NCBI RefSeq assembly: GCF_964656455.1
Contig: NC_135715.1
Coordinates: 147,181,935 to 147,245,934, forward strand
Origin: Halichoerus grypus
Taxonomy: Eukaryota > Chordata > Mammalia > Carnivora > Phocidae
DNA: 64,000 nucleotides
Direction: 5' to 3'
Below, one piece after another: positions 35,426 through 46,834 of this stretch (position 1 is its first letter; every line of letters begins with the position of its first letter). Made by a program: the position numbers and the translations under genes. Below the pieces are notes generated by a model. It saw nothing but the letters and a program-made list of their open reading frames with translations. It was not told the DNA's origin and ran no database searches.

Positions 35426-38380
35426 AGACTGTAATAAGAGTTGAAGACTGACACTATATCAGAATTAAAGGGTCTATCCAACACGAAGATCTAACAATTG
35501 TAAATATTTATTCCCCTGACTTGGGAGCAGCCAAATATATAAATCAATTAATAACAAGTTTAAAGAAACTCATTGATAATAATACAATAATAGTAGGGGA
35601 CTTTAACACCCCACTCACAGCAATGGACAGATCATCTAAGCAGAAGATCAACAAGGAAACAAGGGCTTTGAATTAAACACTGGACCAGATGGACTTCATA
35701 GATATATTCAGAGCATTTCATCCCAAAGCAGTAGAATACACATTCTTTTCGAGTGCACATGAAACATTCTCTAGAATAGACCACATACTAGGTCACAAAT
35801 CAGAATTCAATCAGTACAAAAGGACTGAGATCATACCATGAATATTTTCAGACCACAAGAAAAAATTGGAAGGTTCACAAATACATGGAGGTTAAAAAAC
35901 GTCCTACTAAAGAATGAATGGGTCAACCAGGAAATTACAGAAGAATTAAAAAAATACACAGAAGCAATTGAAAATGAAAACATGACAGTTCAAAACCTTT
36001 GGGATGCAGCAAAGGCAGGCCTAAGAGGGAAGCATATAGCAAAACAAGCCTTCCTCAAGAAACAAGAAAGGTCTCAAATACACAACCTAACCTTACACCT
36101 AAAGGAGCTATAAAAAGAACAGCACATAAAGCCTAAACCCAGCAGGAGAAGAGAAATAATAAAGATTAGAGCAGAAATCAACAATAGAGAAATTAAAAAA
36201 AAAAAAAACAGATCAATGAAACTGGGAAATGGTTCTTTGAAAGAATGAACAAGATTGAAAAACCCCTAGCCAAATTTATCAAAAAGAAAAGAGAAAGGAC
36301 CCAAATAAATAAAATCATGAATGAGAGAGGAGAGATCACGACCAACACCACAGAAATACAAACAATTATAAGAGAATATTATGAGCAATTATATGCCAAC
36401 AAATTAGGCAATCTGGAAGAAATGGATATATTTAGAACATATAAACTACCAAAACTGAAACAGGAAGAAATAGAAAACCTGAACAGGCCCATAACCAGCA
36501 AAGAAATTGAATCAGTAATCAAAAATCTCCCAACAAACAAGAGTCCAGGGCCAGGTGACTTCCCAAGGGAATTCCACCAAACATTTAAAGAAGTGTTAAT
36601 ATGTATTCTTCTCAAACTGTTCCAAAAAATAGAAATGGAAGGAAAACTTCAAAACTCATTCTATGAGGCCAGCATTACCTTGATCCCAAAACCAGATAAA
36701 GACAGCACTAAAAAGAATTACAGACCAATATCCCTGATGAACATGGATGCAAAAATTCTCAACAAGATACTAGCTAATAGGATCCAACAGTACATTCAAA
36801 GGATTATTCACCATGATCATGTGGGATTTATGCCTGAGCAGCAGGAATGGCTGAATATTTGCAAATCAATCAATGTGATACGTGACATTAATAAAAGAAA
36901 GGATAAGAACAATATGATCCTCTCAATAGATGCAGAAAAAGCATTTAACAAACTACAACATCTTTTCTTAATAAAAACCCTCCACAATGTACGAATAGAA
37001 GGAACATACTCTATTCGTGGGTATGTATACAGTCTTCTCATAAAGACCATATACAAAAGACCCACAGCAAATACCATCCTCAATGGGGAAAAACTGAGAG
37101 TTTATCCCCTAGGGTCAGGAACATAACAGGGATGTCTATTCTCACCACTATTGTACTAGAAGTCCTAGCCTCAGCAATCATACAACACAAAGAAAAAAAA
37201 GGCATCCAAATTGGCAAAGAAGAAGTCAAACTTTCACTCTTCGCAGACGACATGATACTCTATGTAAAAAACCTGAAAGACTCCATCAAAATATTTCTAC
37301 AACTGATACAGGAATTCAGCAAAGTCACAGGATATAAAATCAATGCACAGAAGTCTACTGCATTTCTATACAATAAAAATTGAAGCAGCAGAAACAGAAA
37401 TCAAGGAATTGATCCCATTTACAATCGCACCAAAAACCATGAGATACCTAGGAATAAACCTACACAAAGAGGTAAAAGATCTGCACTCTGAAAACTATAG
37501 AACACTCATGAAAGAAATTGAGGAAGACAAAAAGAAATGGAAAAACATTCCATGCTCATGGACTGGAAGAACAAATATTGTTAAAATGTCTATACTACCC
37601 AAAGCAATCTACACATTCAATGCAATCCCTATCAAAAATACCACCAGCATTTTTCACAGAGCTGGAACAAACAATCCTAAAATTTGTATGGAACCAGAAA
37701 AGACCCCAAGTAGCCAAAGGAATGTTGAAAAAGAAAACTAAAGCTGAAGGCATCACAATTACAGACTTCAAGCTTTACTACAAAGCTATAATCATCAAGA
37801 CAGCATGGTACTGGCAGAAAAACAAACACATAGATCAATGGAACAGAACAGAGAACCCAGAAATGGTCTCTCAACTCTACAGTCAACTAATCTTTGACAA
37901 AGCAGGAAAAAATATCCAATGGAAAAAATGGTGTTGGGAAAATTGGACATCCCAATTGCAGAAGAATGAAGCTGGACCACTTTCTTACACCATAGACAAA
38001 AATAAATTCAAAATGGATGAAAGACCTAAATGTGAAACAGGAATCCATCAAAATCCTAGAGGAGAACATAGGCAGAAACCTCTGTGACCTCGGGCGCAGC
38101 AACTTCTTGCTAGACATGTCTCCAGAGGCAAGGTAAACACAAGAAAATACTGGGACTTCATCAGGATAAAAAGCTTTTGCACAGCAAAGGAAACAACAAA
38201 ACTAAACGGTAACCTATGGAATGGGAGAAGATATTCCCAAATGACATATCAGACAAATGGCTAATATTCAAAATCTACAAGGAACTTATCAAACCCCCCA
38301 AAAAAAAAAATCCAGTCAAGAAATGGGCAAAAGACATGAACAGACATTTCTCCAAAGAAGACATACAAATGGCTAACAGA

Positions 38381-38557
38381 GGAGCGGCTGGGTGGCTCAG
38401 TCAGTTAAGCATCTGCCTTCAGCTCAGGTCTGGGATCGAGCCCTGCGTTGGGCTCCCTGCTCAGTGGAGAGTCTGCTTCTTCCTCTCCTTTTTCCCCTCC
38501 CCCAACTTATGCTCTCTCTGTCTCTCAAATAAATAAATAAAATCTAAAAAAAAAAAA
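38381..38557 (+). mobile_element. CAN-SINE in L1 ORF2 C-terminal region
   Basis: GGAGCGGCTGGGTGGCTCAG head. About 16 bp are missing between 'ctcaggt' and 'ctgggatcgag'. The TSD AAATGGCTAACAGA lies at 38367-38380 and 38558-38571 (one C/T mismatch). Confidence 0.95.
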
Positions 38558-39124
38558 AAATGGTTAACAGACACATGAAAAGATGCTCAACATCACCCGG
38601 CATCAGAGAAATACAAACAAAACCACAATGAGATACAATCTCACACTGGTCAGAATGGCTAAAATTAACAACTCAGGAAACAATAGATGTTGGCAAGGAT
38701 GTGGAGAAAGGGGAACCCTCTTACATTGCTGGTAGGAATGCAAGCTGGTGCAGCTGGAAAACAGTATGGAGGTTCCTCAAAAAGTTAAAAATAGAACTAC
38801 CTTATGACTCAGAAATTGCACTACTAGGTATTTATCCAAAGGATTCAAAAATAGTGATTCAAAGGGTCATACGTACCTCAATGTTTACAGCAGCAATGTC
38901 CACAATAGCCAAACTATGGAAAGAGCCCAGATGTCCATCAACAGATGAATGGATAAACAAGATGTGGTATATACATACACAATGGACTATTACTCAGCCA
39001 TCAAAAAGAACAACATCTTGCCATTTGCAATGACATGGACAGAGCTTGAGAGTACTACACTAAGTGAAATAAGTCAGTCAGAGAAAGACAAATACCATAT
39101 TATTTCACTCATATGTGGAATTTA

Positions 39125-39413
39125 AGAAACAAAACACAGTAACATAGGGGATGGGAAGGAAAAATAAAATAAGAAAATCAGAGAGGGAGACAAACCGTAA
39201 GAGACTCTTAACTATAAAGAACAAATTCAGGGTTGCTGGAGGGGTGGGGGATGGGGGGATGGGGTAATTGGATGATGGGCATTAAGGAGGGCACGTGATG
39301 CAATGAGCACTGGGTGTTACATTCAAATGATGGATGACTAAACCCTACCCCTGAAACTAATAATACACTATATGTTAACTAAATTGAATTTAAATTAAAA
39401 AAAAATTTTTAAA
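39125..39413 (+). other. L1 3'UTR with G-quadruplex-like run
   Basis: Starts after the ORF2 stop. At 39241-39264 four G-runs of 4-6 (GGGGTGGGGGATGGGGGG then ATGGGG) fit a G-quadruplex. It ends in AAATTAAAAAAAAATTTTTAAA. Confidence 0.85.
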
Positions 39414-39969
39414 TACAACAGTATTAACTTATTTGAAATGATCTGTATGCTTCTCCACATAAATTTTTATATCCATCTATCTCAGAGGTAACCACCCGTT
39501 GATGTTACAAAGATATTTACCGACATTTCTTTTAAAATTTTGAAGAAAAAATATTCACACTGAGATCTTTAACCCACCTAAAAATTTCCTTTGTTATAGC
39601 TTGAGATAACTGGCTCATTTTCTTTTAAACATGGGTGATCAATTATCTAGGCATGAAATAATTAGATGATCTTTTCATTTATTTATAGTTCCACTTATGC
39701 CATTATGCCATTATATCCATATCTGTCAACATTTATAGCTATTTATACATATTTTATATATAATACTGATTCTTGTCTCTCATTATTGGATTTTTACGAC
39801 CATTTTTGCAATAACAACAACATACAATCTTAATTTATATAGTTTTAAATAGCCTGATAATTAGTAGGGAAAGATCCTGACTTCAGTCATCTCCAGAATT
39901 GTTTGTTTATTCTTGACCCCTTTCTCTTCCATGTTAATTAGGAATGGCTGTCACCTCTCAGGGAGAAAC

Positions 39970-40090
39970 AAATATATATACTATACTATACTATACTATG
40001 ACTATATGCTATACATTGTATAGTATACTATATAGCATATAGTAATATATTATTATATAACATATATAATATAATATAATATAGTATAAA
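39970..40090. repeat. AT microsatellite with hairpin
   Basis: ATATATA, five or so CTATA units, then an inverted repeat: ACTATATGCTATA (40001-40013) pairs with TATAGCATATAGT (40031-40043). AATAT repeats follow. Confidence 0.9.
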
Positions 40091-40737
40091 TTCTGGTCAG
40101 CAATTGTTGGTGGATAGGAATATTACAGGATCTGAAGAGAAGTGGACACATTTCTGTTCCAACAGTATACCTCATTTGCTTTCTTACTGCATTGGTTAGG
40201 ACTTCTATTCCAATGATGAAGAAATGATAGAGAGCATTTTTGTCTTACTCTTGACTTTACTGAGAATGCTTATAGTTTCACCACTGGTGTGCTTGATATA
40301 AAAAAAATTTAGATATAGTTTTTCAAGTTAATGAAATTCCTTTCCACTCTTAATTTGTTAATGGTTTTTCTTTCGATGAATGGTAAACTTATCAATTCCT
40401 TTTTTGCATTTACAGAAGTGACCCCTCACCCTCTTCAGTCTATTGATATTGAAATTTTCTTGCATTTTGGTATGTATTATTGGGTTGAGATATATTAATT
40501 TTCACATAATGCTGAACTTGATTTGTGAGTATATAACTTAGAATCTGACTATTTCAGTTCATAAATAAGATTGGTCTACAATTTTATTTGCCTGCACTAT
40601 AATTACTGTTTTGATACCAAAGTAATAGTGACCTCATAAAATGAAGTTTTTTCTGTTTCTAAACCCTGAAAATATATATACATCTACATTTGTATATAAA
40701 TTCATAACAAAAATATTACAAATATATTTTTCAAACT

Positions 40738-41063
40738 TGCAGTTAGAAGACAAGTACTGGGGATCTAATGCACAGCAATGTGATTATCATTACAATACAG
40801 TATTATATACTTGAAAATTGATGACACTAGATATTAAAATGTTTTCATCACAAAAAAGAAATGATAATTATATGAGGTAATGGAGGCATTCACTAATGAT
40901 ACAGTGGTAATCATATTGCAATATATGTGTATCAAATCTACACATTATATACCTTAAACTTATACAATGTTATGTGTCAATTATATCTAAATTAAAATAT
41001 TACATATATAAAAAGAAATATTACATATATAAAAAAAGAAATATATATATAAAAAAGAAATAC
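40738..41063 (+). mobile_element. L1 3'UTR fragment inside antisense L1
   Basis: Sense 3'UTR of the same type as 4250-4490: 'acagtggtaatcatattgc', 'ataccttaaacttatacaatg' and 'tatgtgtcaattatatct'. The tail (about 41003-41063) holds roughly three copies of a 21-bp unit GAAATATTACATATATAAAA(A), a small tail-derived minisatellite. Confidence 0.75.
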
Positions 41064-41699
41064 CCTTTTCTGGGAAGTTTGATAAAATTTATCCTGAAGA
41101 CCATCAAAGTATAGTGTCTTTTGCTGAGTAAGACTTAGATTACCGATTCAATTTATTTAACTTTTATTGATTTACTTGGATTTCTATTTTTTTCAAATTT
41201 CTTAATTTGTATTTACTACAAAATTATCTATTTTATTCAAGTTCTGACAGTATTGACATAAAATTGTTTTATAGACTTCAAAGATTTTTTTTTAATCTAG
41301 ATATATTTCAGCTCATATTGCCTATTTGTGGAAAACTGTTATTTACTTGTGCTTTTTCTCTTCATTCTTTGATCATTCTTGCCAAGGATTTATACACAAT
41401 TATTTTTTCCAATAACTGTCTTTTGTTTTTTTAACTTATTATTTCAAAAATATTTCTATGTAATTTTTTCTCTACTCATATCTTTATTTTGCTTTACTTC
41501 TACTTTTTTGTTGTTTACCCTGTTCTTTCCTAGATTCTTAACAACACATACCTTTCTGCCCTTTTTAGTAAATGCAGCCGAGGTTCTAAATTTTCCTCTA
41601 AGCACCATTTTAACATTACCTTGCAAACACTGACATGCAGTACTTTCCTTTTCATTCAGTTATAAATATTTTTAGTTTCCCTCGTGTTGATGATAATTC

Positions 41700-42330
41700 T
41701 GAGAATATTACTTTGGCAATTTTAGCTCTGTCTATATAGTATAGGGTGATGTCTACCACGGAAGCTGAGATACTGAGTCTCATTAGGAGAGCTGTCACAG
41801 CGCAAATGGAGACAACTTGTGAAATCCTGAAAGAGTAGATTTAACTGTCATTAGGGCTCAAAGGAGCACCTAGAGCCAAGAGAGTGGAATATCTTCAGCG
41901 AATCTAGCAAGCTTACATTTTAGAAATGCCATTTTTCCTTTCAGTTTTTGCAGAAGACTGTAGGTGATAAGAACTAATGTAGTTTCTGGCTAATAGATAA
42001 GACTCTGCAGTATTCTTTAATGAATGTGACTGAAAAATGAGTCCCACAATCACTGAAGAGGTAGGCAGACATTTTCCAGATGGAAAGCGTAAGACCACGG
42101 AACACTTTTTCCTCTGATAAAGCTGTGGTTTTCAAACAAGAGAAAAAAAGCCTCCTCCAGGCTTTGGTTCCAGTCCCTACAGCAACTTTATAGTTTTGCC
42201 AGGATTATGTTGTAAGCAAGTGGGACTAGGGCTATCCCTTTAAAGTCTTCTCATCAGTGCAGGTTTTAAAATGTCATCAATTTATCCTTGCCCTGGTAAT
42301 AAAACTAACAGCTCTGGCTAATGCATTATT
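41700..42330 (-). pseudogene. retroviral integrase relic (ERV pol, antisense)
   Basis: Minus-strand conceptual translation in two frames shows an integrase core order. SDCGTHF, the usual place of the second catalytic Asp, is at about 42032-42055. About 33 residues on comes YHLQSSAKTERKNG, matching the Y-x-P-Q-S-S-G-K-x-E-x-x-N-G signature with the catalytic Glu kept. A frameshift separates the two. Upstream sequence (42060-42330) and downstream sequence to about 41700 look compatible with flanking pol but are diverged. The 61-codon frame 41913-42098 carries the second motif. It is non-functional, and the ERV class is not determinable by eye. Confidence 0.7.
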
Positions 42331-42334
42331 TTAA

Positions 42335-42879
42335 CCAGCACTAATAGAATGTAAAAGTAGAATCCTCTCTTAAGTTATAATACACAGTTAATTTATAAGG
42401 ATATAGTCAAAGATCACCCTGGGAAAGAACATATTATGAACAGTGCCAACGTTTGAAAAACTGTTAGGGCTTTTTATTTATATTATAAAGTACTATGATT
42501 ATCCCTGATTAATGAAACCTAGAAAGAAAATCATTTTATGAATAGATATTATACCAGTATTTATGCATAAACATGAGTATGCTTCCTTTAACTTGAAAGC
42601 CACAATCATTGAAGTGTATTTATATTAGTCTTCTTACTTATAATTAAATTTAAAAGACTACTTTTCTTTTGATTTAACAGTCTTTTATCTCAAATTTGGT
42701 AATCACACAACTGTTCTGAATAAATTATGTTTAGAAAAGACCAAAACAAACTTAATTAATTCTATTATCCTTCTTTTTAAGGTGAGAAAGCAAATCTTTG
42801 TGTTCCTTGGGGGTCATTCTAGAAACTATATAGATAATTCAGTCACAAAAGATAGTTTTGTTATTTAGAATTCAGCTCT
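42335..42879. other. unassigned AT-rich DNA
   Basis: No gene or recognised repeat. Confidence 0.5.
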
Positions 42880-42992
42880 ATCCTCATGAGTCAAGCACCT
42901 CCCAAAAACTCACCTTCCAATACCATCATCTTTGGGGGTTAGGATTTCAACATATGAATTTTGGGGAGGGAGGGACACATTCAAACCATAGC
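42880..42992 (-). repeat. MLT1B-like LTR 5' end (antisense)
   Basis: 'ctccaataccatcatc'-type order followed by 'tttgggggttaggatttcaa', 'catatgaattttgggga' and 'gacacattcaaaccata'. This is the reverse complement of the MLT1B start (TGTGGTCTGAATGTTTGTG ... AAATTCATATGTTGAAATCC). Confidence 0.75.
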
Positions 42993-43394
42993 AGAATAAT
43001 AAGGTGTGAATCTTAGATTGGGGATTTTGAGAGGACACACACTTTTGAAATAATAAGTAAGTGCAAATGAAAGGGAACCAAACAAAGAAAGTGCAAGGAT
43101 AGATAAAGGGTATTGGGAGTTCAAATAATATAGAAACTGAACTTGTAGGGGGACCAATCCATCAACATGTAATTTTCTTTGCTGCACTGAGCACTCAGGC
43201 ATAGGAGCAGAGAAGTCCGATTACATGAAATATGAAGTCATTTGTAGGAAGGACAAGGAGATGAGGAGCTTAGGGATAAAGGCAAGAGAGGAACTGAAGT
43301 AAACTTGAAAGGTCAAGAATCTGAAGACCTAAAAAACAGAAAAAATGGAGAAGATGCTTATACAGTGTCAGCAATGAGCCTGCCTCTACCAAGC
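42993..43394. other. unassigned DNA
   Basis: GA-rich stretch at 43220-43330, possibly the ancient unassigned repeat family also seen at 15455 and 46017. Not callable. Confidence 0.4.
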
Positions 43395-43525
43395 ACCTTG
43401 GCTACATGTTATTTGGTTCTTACCATTCATTAACCATTCATAACAGAGTTTATTTTACTGATGGACAAACTCAGGTTCAAAGAATTAAAATGAGTTTGAT
43501 CTAGATCATTAACCTAGCAGGAAAG
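43395..43525 (-). repeat. probable MIR-family fragment (antisense)
   Basis: 'accaagcaccttggctacatg', 'ttattttactgatggacaaac' and 'tcaggttcaaagaat' follow the order of MIR antisense ('AAGCACTTTACATG ... TTTTACAGATGAGGAAAC ... AGGCTCAGAGAGG'). Confidence 0.5.
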
Positions 43526-43792
43526 GAGATGATGATGAAAGAATGGGATATTCAAGTTTAAGATTTCAGACATTGAACCAAAGAACCTGGGCATATCTGA
43601 ACATAGTTTAGTGTTGTAATCAAATAACACCTACAGGAATAATTTGACAGATATTAATGATATTCATCATAGTTGTTACACATAAGGTAATTACCCACAG
43701 ATGATACCGAGTTTTCATTATTTTTACTGATAACTATCATTAGTATTAATTTTATACACCAAAGTCAAGTGTTTTCTTTTCCCTTTTTAGTT

Positions 43793-43987
43793 TTTTTTTT
43801 CCTTAAAGATTTTATTTATTTATTTATTTGTCAGAGAGAGAGCACAAGCAGGGGGAGCAACAGGTAGAGAGAAAAGCAGGCTCCCCACCAAGCAAGGAGT
43901 CCGACTCAGGCCTTGATCCCAGGACCCTGGGATCATGACCTGAGCTGAAGGCAGACACTTAACCAGCTGAGCCACCCAGGTGCCCCT
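43793..43987 (-). mobile_element. CAN-SINE
   Basis: Minus-strand copy, AAAGATTTTATTTATTTATTT to GAGCCACCCAGGTGCCCC. The 10-bp TSD CTTTTTAGTT lies at 43783-43792 and 43988-43997. Confidence 0.95.
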
Positions 43988-44387
43988 CTTTTTAGTTCCT
44001 TAATAGCTATAAAAACCCTCCCTGGTAACAGATATTCCTGATTCTGAGGAGCCTGAAGTCATTATCACATAGTGTTGGAAAATGGTTACTGAGGTAACTT
44101 ATTTACTTTACAGAGCTCCCTTTTATTTCTCCCAAGTTCACTCAATACTAGCAGGCACTAAAAAGTAGAAAAGGCCTATTAATTTTGTGTAGTGAATAAA
44201 AAGAAAAAGAGCAGAGAGGAATCAATTGCCCTTTCTCCCAATCTCTGCTGCTAGCTTTAGGGTAGATACTCATCCACAGGATAGGTATGTTAGCAAAAGG
44301 TATATTAAATGAACACTCTTAAACCAAGACAAAGCCCCCAAAAGGCTACCATTTTTAATTGTTCCGTTGTTTTTCCTCAAAAATAAG

Positions 44388-44490
44388 CAGCATAGTACTA
44401 AGAGCATAGGAACTAGAATCTGACTCCTGAGATTCTAATCTTAGCCCTGCTACTATGAGCTGAGTGACTAGGATAAATTAGTGAATGGGA
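44388..44490 (+). repeat. MIR 5' fragment
   Basis: 'gcagcatagtactaagagc', 'aactagaatctgactcctgag', 'tcttagccctgctactatgag' and 'ctgagtgacta' match the first half of MIR in sense. Confidence 0.75.
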
Positions 44491-44747
44491 GCACAGAGAG
44501 GGAATCTAAAAACAGGAAATGCAAATGCTCCATTAACTATATTTGGTATTTAAGCATCTTATGATCAAACAAGTAGATGTCCCACAGCAGTCCAACCCCT
44601 GAGTAAGACTCTGCCCCTTCTGTTATTACTTGACTAGCAGAAAAAAGCTAAATCTTCAGCAGTCCCTCTCCATTAGGCTGTTTTAAAAGCTGAGGACTCT
44701 CATTGTTCAAGGTCCTTAACGTGCAGATCGGTATAAAATTCACTTTT

Positions 44748-44929
44748 GTTCTTTAGAGATTTATTTATTTTTTAGAGGGGGGAGGGGCAGAGAGGGAGAG
44801 AGAGAGAATCTCAAGCAGACTCCCTGCTGAGCATGGAGCCTGATGCAGGACTCGATCCCAGGACCCTGAGATCATGACCTGAGCTGAAATCAGACACTTA
44901 ACCAACTGAGCCACCCAGGTGCCCCCAAT
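44748..44929 (-). mobile_element. older CAN-SINE
   Basis: AGATTTATTTATTTTTTAGAG side to GAGCCACCCAGGTGCCCCC. The 10-bp TSD ATTCACTTTT lies at 44738-44747 and 44930-44939. Confidence 0.95.
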
Positions 44930-44939
44930 ATTCACTTTT

Positions 44940-45485
44940 ATAAATTTTACATTTTAAACGAAAACATGCTTATTATCTGACTACTTAACATTAATATAGG
45001 GTGTATTTCTATATTTCAAGGACAGAGATTATAACCACATCCTGCAAAAGAAAAATCTCCAAGTACAAGCTGTCATCTCAGCCTCCAAGATTAGCTAATC
45101 ACAAACAGGATGTAATGAACTAACTATACACTAACACACACATTAATTGGAAAGCATGTTTTTGGTCCACTCCAGCCAGGAGGTCCTGAGCCTCTCCCAC
45201 CTCTAGCTGCAGGTTTCAGAGCTCTCCTCTCCCATCTGAGAGGTTTTAGAACTATACACCCAAAACAGTCTTTGCTGCTCAAACTTTCTTTTCCAGAGCA
45301 TCCTCTTTTGTGGCTGCAGTAGACCTCACATGTCTCTGAGGTTGTTTATCAGAGTGAGTTTTCTTTGCTTATTTCTTTCTACTGAAATATTACCACTTTC
45401 CCAGGGTCATTTTTTCTGTCTCAATTCTTGTGGATCAGCCTTTTCTCTATACCTACAGATCCTTGGTTGAACATTCACATTTAAA
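44940..45485. other. unassigned DNA
   Basis: No gene. The CT-rich part at 45170-45440 has an LTR-like look ('gctcaaactttcttttccag') but no family was recognised. Confidence 0.4.
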
Positions 45486-45502
45486 AATTAAGCCCTACTT
45501 AG

Positions 45503-45640
45503 GGGCACCTGGGTGGCTCAGTCAGTTAAACATCAGACTCTTGATCTCAGCTCAGGTCTTCATCTCAGGACTGTGAGTTCAAACCCAGCATTGGGCTCCA
45601 TGCTGGGCATGGAGCCTACTTTAAAAAAAAAAAAAAAAAA
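45503..45640 (+). mobile_element. old-type CAN-SINE, short body
   Basis: Variant with 'GACTCTTGATCTCAGCTCAG' and 'GGAGCCTACTTT' directly followed by an A18 tail; the CT-rich stretch is absent. A perfect 17-bp TSD, AATTAAGCCCTACTTAG, lies at 45486-45502 and 45642-45658. Confidence 0.95.
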
Positions 45641-45655
45641 GAATTAAGCCCTACT

Positions 45656-46010
45656 TAGACATTTCTCCAAAGAAGATATACAAGTATCCAATAAGATGCT
45701 CAACATCATTATCAAAATCATAAAGAGCTGCCATTCCCACACCTGTGAGGATGACTATAATAAACAGTAACAAGTGTTGATGAGGATGTAGGAAAACCTG
45801 TAATTCCCATACTTTACTAGTGGAAATGCAAAATGGTGCAATTTCTTTAGAGTAAGTCTGACAGTTTCTTAAAATGTTCAACACATAGTTACCATATGAC
45901 AAAGCAATTCTACACTTAGGTATATACCTAAAGAAATGAGAACATGGTCATGCAAAAATGTGAGCATGAATGTTCATAACAGCAGTATTCATAAAGCCAA
46001 AAAGTGGAAT
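45656..46010 (+). repeat. ancient L1 ORF2 C-terminal fragment
   Basis: 'gacatttctccaaagaagata', 'aagatgctcaacatcatta', 'cacacctgtgaggatgac', 'tgatgaggatgtaggaaaacc', 'ggaaatgcaaaatggtgca' and 'tacacttaggtatatacc'. These follow ORF2 order in sense. Confidence 0.85.
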
Positions 46011-46016
46011 CAAATT

Positions 46017-46175
46017 AGGGCAGTGGCAGTGGAAATGGAGAGAAATGAATAGGACTGGAAAAGTTTTTTGGGGGGCGGAATTAACAACCTTGATTGATAG
46101 GATGTGAGAGGTGAGAGAAAAGGAGTTAAGATAACACAGATTTCTGATTTAAGCAAACAAATGGATGGTGTTTCC
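46017..46175 (+). repeat. ancient interspersed repeat, class unassigned
   Basis: 'ggcagtggcagtggaaatgga', 'gattgataggatgtgagagg' and 'gagaaaaggagttaagataac' resemble the common repeat reading 'GGTAGCAGTGGAGGTG ... GATGGATTGGATGTGGGG ... GAGTCAAGGATGAC'. Probably the same family as 15455 and 59085. Confidence 0.45.
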
Positions 46176-46192
46176 ATTTAAAAAAGAAAACA

Positions 46193-46405
46193 GGGGCGCC
46201 TGGGTGGCTCAGTCGTTGAGCGTCTGCCTTCGGCTCAGGTCACAGTCCCAGGGTCCTGGGATCGAGCCCCACATCGTGCTCCCTGCTCGGCGGGAAGCCT
46301 GCTTCTCCCTCTCCCACTCCCTCTGCTTGTGTTCCCTCTCTCGCTGTGTCTCTCCCTGTCAAATAAATAAAATCTTTAAAAAAAATAAAGAAAAATTAAA
46401 AAAAG
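46193..46405 (+). mobile_element. CAN-SINE
   Basis: GGGGCGCCTGGGTGGCTCAGTC head, CT-rich body, long A-rich tail with G interruptions. The 13-bp TSD AAAAAAGAAAACA lies at 46180-46192 and 46406-46418. The 99-codon frame here is the SINE itself. Confidence 0.96.
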
Positions 46406-46499
46406 AAAAAAGAAAACAAAGTGGAGCAGATGGGTTTTTGCAGAGAAGATCAAGAGTGCTGTAAGGATACCCTAATCATTATAAGATACGCAAGAATAG

Positions 46500-46698
46500 G
46501 GATGCCTGGGTGGCTCAGTTGGTTAAGCATCTGCCTTCAGCTCAGGTCATGGTCCCAGGGTCCTGGGATCAAGCCCTGCATCGGGCTCCCTGCTCCGAGG
46601 AGAGCCTTCTTCTCCCTCTCCCTCTCCCTCTGCCGCTCCCTGTGCTTGTGGTCTCTCTCTCTCTCTGACAAATAAATAAATAAAATCTCTTATTAAAA
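46500..46698 (+). mobile_element. CAN-SINE
   Basis: GGATGCCTGGGTGGCTCAGTTG head, (CCCTCT)n body. The 16-bp TSD AGATACGCAAGAATAG (46484-46499) matches AGATATGCAAGAATAG (46699-46714) with one mismatch. Confidence 0.96.
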
Positions 46699-46834
46699 AG
46701 ATATGCAAGAATAGACATCAATATCTTTATTCTCTCTATTCAGCTACCTAAAGTATTTTTTACTAACAAACATTATTTAGTTAATGGGCTTTTTCTCCTC
46801 TACTTTCTAACCCCCTCAAGAATTTTGTTATATA

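Larger units (their letters stand above)
34754..39124 (+). pseudogene. L1 ORF2 (endonuclease-reverse transcriptase), degenerate
   Basis: The start codon region is mutated (aligned to the ATG at 48,749). The endonuclease N-part is open at 34833-35010 with the catalytic LQETH motif, then SINEs interrupt it at 35026. A linker follows at 35838-36113. RT fingers and palm lie at 36245-37126, with [13 protein letters not shown] and motif [10 protein letters not shown], whose first catalytic Asp is kept. Motif [10 protein letters not shown] is in the frame at 37132-37383. C-terminal pieces lie at 37518-38087, 38216-38380 and 38701-39033. At least six frame breaks and two SINE insertions make it non-functional. 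The enzyme's normal job is target-primed reverse transcription of L1 and SINE RNAs. Confidence 0.92.
32423..39413 (+). mobile_element. full-length L1 (older), inactive, with nested SINEs
   Basis: Complete L1 from the 5'UTR start (AAGATGGTGGAGGAGTAGGG near 32430) to the A-rich tail. A 12-bp TSD, TACAACAGTATT, lies at 32411-32422 and 39414-39425. Order: 5'UTR, ORF1, ORF2 and a 3'UTR with a G-quadruplex-like run. Subtracting the SINEs at 35026-35425 and 38381-38557 leaves about 6.4 kb. Both ORFs are broken by stops and frameshifts. The 5'UTR differs from that of the L1 at 46.8 kb beyond the first about 40 bp. Confidence 0.96.
39430..41690 (-). mobile_element. ancient L1 ORF2 relic (antisense), split by a sense L1 3' end
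   Basis: Antisense L1 landmarks are 'gtttaaatagcctgataatt'-type sequence followed by 'agggaaagatcctgacttc', 'tgttaatggtttttctttcg', 'cagtctattgatattg', 'ataagattggtctacaattt', 'tgacctcataaaatgaag', 'ctgggaagtttgataaaatt', 'gccgaggttctaaattttcc' and 'aagcaccattttaacatta'. This is ORF2 from the C-terminal third back through RT to the linker. A sense L1 3'UTR at 40738-41063 and AT-rich simple sequence at about 39970-40085 interrupt it. Short T-rich frames on the plus strand (41207, 41379) are artefacts. Confidence 0.8.

Noticed and set aside
36245..37126. 293-codon frame as a functional reverse transcriptase gene
   Set aside because: It is a surviving piece of the older L1 ORF2, with stops and shifts on both sides.
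46165..46675. Two overlapping frames of 99 and 84 codons
   Set aside because: Both read through CAN-SINEs; CT-rich SINE bodies give Ser/Leu-rich open frames.
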